22,730 nucleotides of DNA from contig MSJI02000351.1 in assembly GCA_001931905.2 (NCBI GenBank), positions 1 through 22,730 on the forward strand, in the 5' to 3' direction. Below, in pieces: positions 1 to 8,351 of this stretch; the first letter of the stretch is position 1, and every line of letters begins with the position of its first letter. The notes beneath the pieces are model-generated. The model made no database searches. It saw only the letters and a program-made list of their open reading frames with translations, and was not told the DNA's origin. Source of the stretch: Cladosporium sp. IMV 00045. Its lineage: Eukaryota > Ascomycota > Dothideomycetes > Cladosporiales > Cladosporiaceae. A program made the translations under genes and the position numbers.

Positions 1-2261
1 CATGCTGACATGTCGCTGTGCTCGGCTTTGTCAAACACAGCAAATCCACCGACCCGGTTCCTGATAGAGATTGCATGCAGCCACACCTTGAAGGCCGCTC
101 GACATCCTGGGAGCCGAATGCATGCCTTCTATGTATGCTGCCAGATTTCGCAGGGTTCTTCCACCAATCTGCCTGCACATGCACTAAACTTGATCCGCCG
201 TCGATCATGCCCTCTCGCGCCGCGGCACCTGCGAGAGACGCGACTATCAGATCCCGGCAATACCTGCCATCAGGCAATTATACACGGCCAATAGTCGAGC
301 GCCCTCATATCCACCGCGAGTGATGACTGCCGAACTAGCATCCCCTGGCCGTCTTCTGCACATTCCCCAGACCTTCTTTGACACCAACTTGAACCACCTC
401 ACGTCCACCTACGAATACCTGGCTGTACCGCATACCTGTCGTCAAAAGACAACACCTGCCACGGCGCTGAGCAAGGTAACGCACGCATTTCATGCATGCA
501 AAACCGTTTGCAGGAGAAGCTCGGGAAACGCCTCCGGCTCAAAGGCTGTCCGGCTCTCATCCGTGCCGCCGTGGGCTATCAGCGAGGCAGTCATGTCTCG
601 GCTTCGACTCGCTCCTCTCGCTGTCCACACGTAGAGCCTCTGTTTGCGAACATCTCCGCATGTGTCAAATCGGCTGTCGGTTTACCTCGCCACGCTAACT
701 TGTCGATGGTCTTGTCAGGTGGGTGGTGCAGCATTCGGCGATTAATTTTTTCGGTTTCTCCCACCCTGGAGCCCTATCTTCACGCTCGTCGGTGCCGTTG
801 GGTTGCTCAGGTACAACTGCAATACCGTCATTCCTTCAACGCCTTGCGCCTTAAGTTGACCGCATGTCTTCTCAATGTCTTGAATGTCTTGCATTAGACA
901 ATCGACGATACCGATCCTTTGACATTAGCGGATCTTCAGTGATTTACACTCGTCTCACAAATCCACAACACACTCAACCTAGCATCCGAGCAGGCACTCA
1001 ACATCCTCAATCGTCACATTCCATCCCCACGACCCACTTTCCACAATATCAATACCTCAGACGCAAGCCTCACAATTCCCAATCCCACCCACCGCAGTGG
1101 CCTGGGTTAAAGAAAAGTTTATCCCCCATCCCGCCATTGGCACGCGGGTGTCACGTCGCACGCAGGTGGTGGTGGCGCCTCGGAGCCTTCAAGCCGAAAG
1201 GCAAGTTCATCAAGGCACACTATTAGCAAAAGAAAACCCCCCACAAACCTTCACCCCTGCCTGTCTGTACCTGTCCTTCTCTCTTTGCGCGGCCCGGTAG
1301 TCCCCTGCGGCGTCTTCTTTATTCCTGCTTGCGTTGCATATCTGGCAATTGCACAATTCTGGGAATCTAATGCAGGAACGGACAGCCTCATGGCGTGCCT
1401 GCGCCTTGACCGCTTTGCTCCCATGCCATGTGAGTGGGGTGGATGGGGGATTTTGGGAGTTTTTGTTTATTTTCGACTCAGTTTGTGGGCGGTGTGGTTT
1501 GCGTTGAGTGGAAGGGGTTTGGTGTGAGGTCAGAACATTTGCTGTCGCCTTCGATGTTGGTGTTTGTGAGATCGTGATATGTTTTCGAGTACTGCGTTGT
1601 GTGTTTGGTATCAGGGAAACCATGTATACACCATTCAAGGGCTTCAAGTAAGTCGTAGCTTTACGGTCATTGCATGAATACAGATCTTGAGCGTCTTGAG
1701 CATATGCAGTCAATTGAACCTGTGGGGAGTTTGACAGTTTTCATTGTGGGCTTTGGCTCGATCTGTGGAGAGGTGAGTGCTATCCTAATCGTACAGTCAT
1801 CATACAGTACACTTCATTCGACCATTGCAAGTCTAGCCAGTCTCCTACCTTCCGATATCAAGCTTCCCATATCTAAACACCGTGAGCGATTGCAAGATTG
1901 GAATCATTAATTGGGGCCGAGTCACGTGCAGAACGACGACCTTGTGACTGAACGCCCATTGACATAACCCTGACCCAACGACTGCTACGTCTCTGACAGG
2001 TTCAACCGAACTTCCCTTGCCAGCTTGAGTGAATTGTTACTCAGAGTTTCCCAGCCTTCCCACGTAGCATCCATGTTATTGGCATTGTTCTTTCGACGAG
2101 GAGCGAATCTGATCGAACATTCGTCTTGGCATCATCTTTCTACGACTGACGCGGTTTGAGTGCGTGTAGCAGAATGCGTTATGGTCTCACGGATGCGCGA
2201 GACTTTTCATTAAATACTCCACGATCGCCTAGGCGAAATAACAGCTCTCCCATCGGCCACC
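1..2261. other. Gene-free stretch (no supported gene)
   Basis: No coding region is convincing here. The open frames are short, overlap each other on both strands, and read as proline-, serine- and cysteine-rich noise without family resemblance. About 850-1100 is pyrimidine-rich on the plus strand, like a fungal promoter or 5' UTR. About 1430-1560 is strongly G/T-rich on the plus strand and includes splice-donor-like GTGAGT near 1430. A palindromic CACGTG lies at 1923-1928. A noncoding transcript or the promoter of a gene beyond the window are possible, but nothing in the sequence proves either. Confidence 0.5.
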
Positions 2262-3445
2262 TTAATCGTTGTCAGCCGTACAGCGCTTGTTATCGACAAT
2301 GTCATTCAGAAGGCGTTGTATACACGAGTCGAAAGTCTCACTCCTGACGTGGGTGCGCACTTGTCCATAACATTGCTTTGGACCTTGATATCGTAGAACA
2401 CCGATGGCATCGAGAGAAGGAAGAGGTACATGAGTGGTAAAGAACTTTAGGCCCCATCGAAGCCTGTAACAATACCTTACAGGGCTTTGTTGAGAACATA
2501 CGAGTTTGTCGGAAGACTTCGCTGACGACCTCTGCTGTCCACTCGATAGACTTAAAGATCCGTCTGAGAGCGCCTAGTAGCGAGCGAGGGCCATATAGAT
2601 CGTTGATAAGTTGTAAGAGCGTAGGCGACGGAACTAGCCGAAACATGCGCGACTAGATACTAATAAACATAAAGACTAGCAGAAATGGTCGGTCGAAGAA
2701 GATAGCATGCTGTATGATACGGAAACAGAGACGCTTGCGGCCGAGTTCAGTCAACCGATAACCGACATCACTATTCCGATATATATGAATCGGCACAGGC
2801 TTGATCAGCGGAACTCGCAAACGGTTAGCAATGGTACTTTTAGACACCCGGATAGAGTGCGAACTTGTCTATTGCTCGCTTAGGTGCGGCTCTACAAACC
2901 AACCTAGCATCGGTAAAAGAGCTGTATTGAGTACTAGAATAGTGCCCAGCGTGAGTTGATACCATTCGTTAAGCGGGAACCGCATGTTAAGTGTCGGAGT
3001 TCGCGTTGCAAACTCGGCGATAGAGGACGAGTAGAGCCGGGATCGAGAAAGGCTTTCTACATAGATAAATGAACGGAGAATGGAAATCTGATTGGCATTG
3101 ATTCATCGCGTGAGCAAAACGACAGACTGCATACATGTTTTGCCCTTACCCTGACAGCTTCTTCATGTGATCAATCGTCACCGCACACCACTTCCGCATA
3201 GCCGGTTTCTTGATTGATTTGAAGCCTAATCGGGAGGCGCCTGACCGGGACCGGCAACGTGCTCGCAGACACTGATGCGGCATTGGTGGATGCAAGCTCT
3301 AAAGATGATGAAGTGGGTACATGAGGATGAGATCTTGATCGACCCGAAGTAGAAAATGAAAGAGCATCATTGGTCCATACTTCCGGAACCGAGCTCACAG
3401 AGGAATTCGTTCGAGCCTTCTTCCGAGGGACTTCGGAGTGGGTGG

Positions 3446-3475
3446 GTGCCGACTGAATGGGTACCGACTGAATGG
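3446..3475. repeat. 15-bp tandem duplication
   Basis: Two adjacent 15-bp units, 3446-3460 (GTGCCGACTGAATGG) and 3461-3475 (GTACCGACTGAATGG), differ at one base. A partial third copy ending in CTGAATGG follows at 3478-3485. The unit is a multiple of three and lies inside the decayed minus-strand gene, where it encodes a repeated Pro-Ile-Gln-Ser-type peptide. Confidence 0.75.
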
Positions 3476-3548
3476 TCGCTGAATGGTTGGGAGGAGTGGC
3501 AGGAGTGACCGGGGCAACGCTTGGCTCTGGGATGGCAACCTATGGCTC

Positions 3549-3860
3549 GGACAGGGCGAGCCGCCTGGTTATTGCAGAATGATGTATAGCGGTCGACCGA
3601 ATGGCTGCCGGCTCGGTGACGGGAGTGGCAAGAGTGGCGGGAGTGACCTGAGTGATGGGATCGATGCGAACGTTGGAATCGACGATAGAATTGACTGAGC
3701 TCGCGGGCTTCCGAGCCTCCTTAGGAGGACCCTTTGCTTCTGGCAGGGCAAGCTGCTTGCTTGGTTCAGAATGATGCCTAGTTACCTGGCGCAGAGGAAG
3801 CTCAGAGTGAGTGGTTGCCGACCGGGTGATGGGACAGACCGGAGTGATGTGAGTGGTGGC
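3549..3860. repeat. Imperfect ~190-bp repeat pair in the decayed gene
   Basis: Sequence from about 3549 (CAGGGCGAGCCGCCTGGTT, then GCAGAATGATG near 3574) resembles sequence from about 3740 (CAGGGCAAGCTGCTTGCTTGG, then TTCAGAATGATG near 3764). In both copies GTGAYxxGAGTG-type motifs follow. In the minus-strand frame this gives repeated His-His-Ser plus Leu-Ala-Leu-Pro/Ser-Glu modules, so it looks like an old protein-level duplication in a Pro/Thr-rich region. The boundaries are approximate. Confidence 0.45.
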
Positions 3861-4337
3861 ATTAACCGAGAATGGTGCGTTTCTTTCAAGCTCTAGAATG
3901 GTGGTTAGAGAGAAGAGTCAATGATGGGAGAATATTTGACGAACCCTGAACAACGCGATCTGGTATTCCTGTTGTTAATCAGGCCTTGTATAAGTCGTCC
4001 ACTGCGTACGAGTGTCCTAACTCATCCGAAGTGAACTCATCCCCAGCATGGTCCGATAGCCTTTTTCCATCGGGCGCCATAATATCGCAAAATACATGTA
4101 TCGGTGCGGAAATCTGAGGTAAGAAGGTTGAAGAAAGTGGAGAGGTGAAGATGGCGTTGATGGAAGGCACGAAAGGCGCAGATTCCAACTTCGTAGCCAC
4201 CTGTGTATAACATGCGCGGATGGCAAGAAACGAGGACGGAATAACAAATATAAGAAACAAACACAAACCGCATAGTAAGGTGCATACAGTAGTGATTGCG
4301 CGAAAACGATTTGCAATGCTAAGGTACCAATGTAAGT

Positions 4338-5004
4338 CTAGATATACCGATCATTAATAGCAGTCCCGCGAATTTTTTGGAGCGACGACTTCTCTTGTGT
4401 TTAGCACTTATATGCGCTTTGAATCCCGTGTGCTATTAGCCTACCCGATACCCTAGAGATCTCTAACAAAGTCGATGTCCTTACTACGATGCTTCTATTA
4501 CACGATCAACCGGTACATCATGTCGCACCACCCTCTTCGTTGACAGTGAATCAACCACCAACACAAATCCAACAACCCCCAATCCAGCGGCTCAGACCTC
4601 CCTTCCTCCAACAGCCACTCTCTATAAGCTCGGACGGTATATGCGATAGCGCGGTTATCTAGCAGAGGGACAAGTTTCTATATTTGGAGTATAGTGGGGA
4701 TGGAATGAGAGTTGGCTCTCCTTCTTATTAAGGGCAAGTGGGAGAGGAGTTGCGTAGAGAGAATCGCGGGAACATATCGATATTTTGGTACTGGATGATA
4801 CAACATACTCTTTCTAGATAACCAAAGGGAGGCCACGCCTTTGCTGGACGGTGTGGCAGCGACACGCAATCGACTTTGATCAGGTGAACCGAATTGGGAA
4901 GGCCTGTGAACTTTTCTCGCACCATGAAACGCAAAAGCGACAACAAGAATCCGCTCAAAATCCTCCGATGACCACACACATAACAATCTTACAACTCCTC
5001 ACCC
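4338..5004. other. Intergenic stretch, no supported gene
   Basis: This stretch holds the 3' flank of the minus-strand gene that ends at 5005 and the uncertain 5' border of the decayed gene. The reverse complement of about 4350-4440 has a short basic, protein-like frame with an AG acceptor-like site near 4435. It could be a lost upstream exon of the decayed gene, but I could not connect it in phase. The rest (4440-5004) shows no coding signal I trust. Confidence 0.4.
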
Positions 5005-6141
5005 CTACCCGTAAGGCGTCACGTCCAGTTTCGCCTTATGCGCCACCCCATTCGCCTCCTTCGCATCGTAAATCCGCGCTCTCACCACGTCTTTGTCAAC
5101 CCCCTCCTTCTTCGCCTGCGCATCGATGGCGTTGGACAAGCGCTTCGTGATGACGTTGGCCGCTTTGATCTCGCCCGGGTGCGAGGCTTCGATGCGCGCC
5201 AAAATCTGACTGTTGCTGTAGCGCTCCGCCAGGCGCAGGATGGCGTCGCCTTGGATGAAAGAGGAGGGTTTGGCGAAGAGTGCGTCGTCGGAGAGGGGGC
5301 GGTGGTCGAATTGTTCGTACGGTTGCGGGCGGCGGGGGCGTTTGGAAGGAGGGGTTTGATGTTGGGGGTTTCGTTTTCTTTTTTCTTTGGGTGTTGATGT
5401 TCTTGTTGATGATCCTGTGGTTGGTGGAGTTTGTTGTTGAGATGGTGGGATGGATGGGCTGGATGCTTCGGCAATGGGAGGGTATTGGGCGGTTTGTTGA
5501 GGGAACTGAGGATGTTGCTGCGGAGGTTGCGGAGACATGGCGACATCGTCCACATTGATATCAAACGGACGCCAATGCTCGTCATATTCACCTTCGTATC
5601 CCACGATAACCCAACGGTACAGCCAGATGGTGTCGGTGACATCGCCACTCTCAGCCTGAATGGTCTGCGCGAAGAAAGTCATCTCATACCCTTGCGCGGT
5701 CATGGTCACGATGCCGACCTGGAAAACTGGTTTGAAATCCGACTTGAGCTGTTGGCAGCGGGCGGCGAAACGGAGAGCAGCGATGAAGACTGCGACATCT
5801 AGCTCTTTGAACGGTGGATTGCCGATATGCTGCATGCTTTGAGATGGATGAAGAGTTTTTGGTTCAAAGCCCACGGCTTCGCGCTGCTCGTCTGAGAGGC
5901 TTTGGGCGGTGTTGAAGTCCATGGGTATTCTACCAGCTAATTGCAGGCCGGTAATTGACATTTCGATCGCGTGGGAGGATTCTGAGAGACCAATTTCGGA
6001 TTGTGCGTCGACGATGTGCAAGCCTGCTGCGACGTCGCGAGCGAGGAGATTCAGTGTTACTTTGTCGCCCAGGATTGGAACTGAGGGCGAATTGGGACCA
6101 TAGAGGCCGAAGATGGTTTGCAACGTCAGCGGAGTAGCCAT
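5005..6141 (-). CDS. Hypothetical protein, 378 aa, probably nuclear
   Basis: A single-exon frame of 378 codons ends in TAG at 5005-5007. I chose the start at 6139-6141 (protein begins MATPLTLQTIFGLYG) because the open frame continues upstream to 6291 with no other ATG. Residues 1-200 look globular and mixed alpha/beta, with an aromatic stretch (TIWLYRWVIVGYEGEYDEHW, 171-190). Residues 203-248 form a Pro/Gln-rich low-complexity linker. Residues 252-272 form a basic patch (KEKRKR and KRPRR) resembling a bipartite nuclear localisation signal. Residues 281-378 form a second, largely helical conserved-looking block (ILRLAERYSNSQILARIEA). I recognise no named domain, and nuclear location is inferred only from the basic patch. 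It lies downstream of, and in the same direction as, the TatD-like gene, but the 380-bp gap suggests separate transcription. Confidence 0.75.
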   Translation of the reverse strand: MATPLTLQTIFGLYGPNSPSVPILGDKVTLNLLARDVAAGLHIVDAQSEIGLSESSHAIEMSITGLQLAGRIPMDFNTAQSLSDEQREAVGFEPKTLHPSQSMQHIGNPPFKELDVAVFIAALRFAARCQQLKSDFKPVFQVGIVTMTAQGYEMTFFAQTIQAESGDVTDTIWLYRWVIVGYEGEYDEHWRPFDINVDDVAMSPQPPQQHPQFPQQTAQYPPIAEASSPSIPPSQQQTPPTTGSSTRTSTPKEKRKRNPQHQTPPSKRPRRPQPYEQFDHRPLSDDALFAKPSSFIQGDAILRLAERYSNSQILARIEASHPGEIKAANVITKRLSNAIDAQAKKEGVDKDVVRARIYDAKEANGVAHKAKLDVTPYG

Positions 6142-6521
6142 GTTGAAACGCTTTGCTGGCTGGCTATCTTCGATCGATATCCTCCTGAGTGCTTCTTTTG
6201 AAACTAAGAAGAGCGAGTGAGGGCAGAAAAGCGACAGGTAACGATAACACAGCGCGAGAGAGTTGATGAGAACATGTCGTCTCTTCACCAACCTGACACG
6301 GCTGCATGTAAGTCCCTTCTCTATGTAAGGCCATTGTGTCAGACAAACAAAGCGAGGTGAATCCTGCGTCTACAAGCGGTATTCAGAGTTGAATTGTCTT
6401 GCTTCACCATGTCTTGAACATTGCGCGAAATCCACAAGGCCTTTATGAATTCAACACCATGTCTTAGCGTGTGAAGGTAGCAGCTTGATACCCAAGCCAC
6501 CCAGGAGCAAATACACAATTA
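6142..6521. other. Intergenic region, promoter of the 378-aa gene and 3' flank of TatD-like gene
   Basis: This 380-bp stretch lies between two minus-strand genes. It must contain the terminator of the upstream TatD-like gene and the promoter/5' UTR of the downstream hypothetical gene. The 150 bases above the 6141 start codon stay open in the same frame but have no ATG. I see no clear TATA box or named operator. Confidence 0.5.
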
Positions 6522-7790
6522 CTAAGACTGTTGCTCGCCTGAACCAGAGATAAAGTGTCGCCAGTTAGCAGCCAGCTGCCTAGTTCCAGCTTCCAGATCC
6601 CAGCCCTTGACGGTACAGATCTTCCTCACGATTTCTTCAAGATACTGGTCCATCCTGTCGCCGGCGGTGTGCAAGTCACTTTCCACCAGCACCCGATCGT
6701 CGGGCACAGCCTTCACGGCAGCTTCCACTTTGCCCTCTTTGCCCTCTTCGACCCATGAATTGATCGACGTGCTGAAGCTGAAGAACACCTCGCAAGGCAC
6801 GCTAGATGCTGTGTACAGCTTGACCGTATCCGCTGGCCCAGAATAGGAGTGCAAACATACACGAGGAGCATAAGGTTTCGGTCCTCCAGATGCGTGATCT
6901 ATCTCAGGTTCAGCATCTTCAGGCTCTGCGTGGGCTTTCTTAATAGCGTCCGCTTTCTTCTTTTCTTTTTTCGACATGGGTTTCCGCTCATGCCCTTTCC
7001 AAGTCTCGGCGAGAGTATTGTGAACAACACCGTGCGCTTGTACTCCGTGGACCGATGTTGCGCGCTGCATTTCGCCCGCAAGTCGAAGTTGAGCAATCAG
7101 AACCTTGCGCTGATGCTCCATGCTGACTCTATATGGGCTTAGACGCCTTCCTTCTCGACCACCAGGGGTCAGGGCGTGATTCCTCTCCTCCAGGTGCTGT
7201 GGCAGCCAATCCACCGGGATCCTGAAAGATTTGTCGAGACCGACTTCACCGACAAGCGCAAGAGGGAATTCCTGCAGGTAGCCTTTCATCTGTGCCATGA
7301 ACTCGCCGAACGGCTTTGGGTCTGGGAGCGAAAGTAGGAAGTCCTTGTCATCGGATTTGGGTGTTAAGACGTCCTGGTAGTGGCGTATTTTCTGTTCGGG
7401 GGTCAAGGTAGTCGCGCCTTCATATTCGTCCTCATTGAACATCTGATGCGAGAACCATGGATGCCAGCCGAAAGCAGGCACGATCTTGTGCTCGTTTCTA
7501 GATATAATCAGCTAAGTTCTCTCTATTGCATTTCACAAGGGTATACCTTTGTTATGAACCTACCTCCAATCTGTGCATTCACTCTCAATCTCAGCTCGTG
7601 TTACACCATACTCCATTGCGGCGTTCGCCACGAGCTCTTGATCTTGAGCTCGAGTGGCCATCACTGTCAAGACTCTAGCCCGCATGCCGGGAATTTTTGA
7701 TAGATTGTCCATCGTGTCCGTGGGATGACAGTGTGCGTCAAAGACGCCCAGCTGCCATGGAAAGACATCATTGCTGCTTGAGTCTGTCAT
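6522..7790 (-). CDS. TatD-family metal-dependent hydrolase, Scn1 (Cut9-interacting) type
   Basis: Two exons, 7564-7790 and 6522-7497, join across a 66-bp intron (donor GTAGGT, acceptor CTAG) to give 400 aa. The start codon at 7788-7790 is the ATG just before the conserved N-terminus (FDAHCHPTD). The metal-binding pattern of the TatD amidohydrolase fold is complete: His20-x-His22, Glu160 (GEVGLD), His226 (SVHGVQAHG), His292 (LHSYSG) and Asp350 (VESDLH). The protein is longer than bacterial TatD (about 260 aa), with a charged Lys/Glu-rich insert around residues 245-275, as in fungal relatives. Family knowledge: TatD enzymes are metal-dependent phosphodiesterases/nucleases. Fission yeast Scn1 was found as a partner of the APC/C subunit Cut9, so the physiological substrate is unclear. 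The gene is divergent from the carboxylesterase gene. Confidence 0.88.
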
Positions 7791-8351
7791 GTTCAATGTG
7801 TTTGTATGTTTGTTTGTAGGACTGTTTCTTGAGAGAGTTTCGTGCCTGCACATGGTTCACTGCAAAATTGCGTCATCGGCGAGCGAGACTTAACAGACAG
7901 AAGTCATGAGAAAACCTTCATTCCGTGGACATCCATTCCTCCGCGTTGAACATGCAAAAATGGCTATGAAAAACATTCACTGAGAGATTTGACGATCTTC
8001 TTATGTGGGCAACGAGCCACATGGTCACGCACTCGTTGGTTGAGAGAGTATCAACAGCTCCATCATTGAAGATTACTGTATGTCGAGGCGAGCAACTTCG
8101 GCAATCACCAATACCAATCATCACGATCGCCGTCGATGTCAGCGGGGTATTTTTTTTCCGACGGAAACCTCGGGACAGATCTTAAATACTGGCCCACGGA
8201 CAATCGCATCCAATTGACCCGTCATCCGGCTCAAGCGATCATTGAATTACCTTTTCTGGGCGGGGTCGTTGTTCGTGATGTGCAAGTTATAAAGCTCTGT
8301 TTATCCACCGCAAGGTCTTATTCGGAAGTCTTTCAAAGAGCCATTGCAAGT
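7791..8351. promoter_or_regulatory. Divergent promoter between TatD-like and carboxylesterase genes
   Basis: This 561-bp region separates two start codons facing away from each other. A TATA-like TATAAAG is at 8288-8294, about 60 bp upstream of the esterase ATG. Two T-rich or mixed stretches occur near 8151 and 8255. The esterase frame is open upstream to 8136, but the signal peptide begins only at 8352. Confidence 0.55.
8288..8294 (+). promoter_or_regulatory. TATA-like box of the carboxylesterase gene
   Basis: TATAAAG lies 58-64 bp upstream of the chosen ATG at 8352. TATA boxes are common on regulated, secreted-enzyme genes in fungi. No other TATA-like site lies this close to the start. Function is inferred from sequence and spacing only. 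Confidence 0.4.

Larger units (their letters stand above)
2262..4337 (-). pseudogene. Decayed multi-exon gene, putative membrane protein of unknown family
   Basis: One reading frame on the minus strand can be followed from about 4337 down to about 2490 through two intron-like gaps. Relic exon 1 (about 4337-3945) has a hydrophobic segment (about 4290-4215, LLCGLCLFLIFVIPSSF) after a basic stretch, then an acidic part containing DGKRLSDHAGDEFTSDE. A 52-bp intron follows (3893-3944: donor GTTCGT, branch CTAAC, acceptor TAG). Relic exon 2 (3150-3892) is rich in Pro/Thr/Ser/His with internal repeats. A 62-bp intron follows (3088-3149: GTAAGG...CAG). Relic exon 3 (about 2490-3087) has another aliphatic segment (LGTILVLNTALLPML). 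The frame is broken by stops at 3979-3981 (TGA), 3540-3542 (TAG), 3171-3173 (TGA), 2869-2871 (TAG) and 2653-2655 (TAG), and it shifts near 2465-2510. The last piece, ending at TAA 2262-2264, still reads like protein (LKFFTTHVPLPSLDAIGVLR). All five stops could be single C-to-T changes of CGA or CAG. The family is not recognised and the 5' end is uncertain; stops TGA/TAA lie at 4351-4356. Confidence 0.45.

Noticed and set aside
1210..1713. 167-codon minus-strand open frame
   Set aside because: The composition is Thr/Ser/Gln/Lys noise from a G/T-rich plus strand, with no hydrophobic core pattern, no family resemblance and no neighbouring exon in phase.
2653..2847. 64-codon minus-strand frame as an independent small gene
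   Set aside because: It is in the same frame as sequence on both sides, separated only by single stop codons, so it is better explained as part of one decayed gene. Its apparent start is GTG.
6142..6291. N-terminal extension of the 378-aa protein to 6291
   Set aside because: The upstream open part begins with TTG and has no ATG, and its translation does not resemble a signal peptide or domain. The ATG at 6141 is the first available start.
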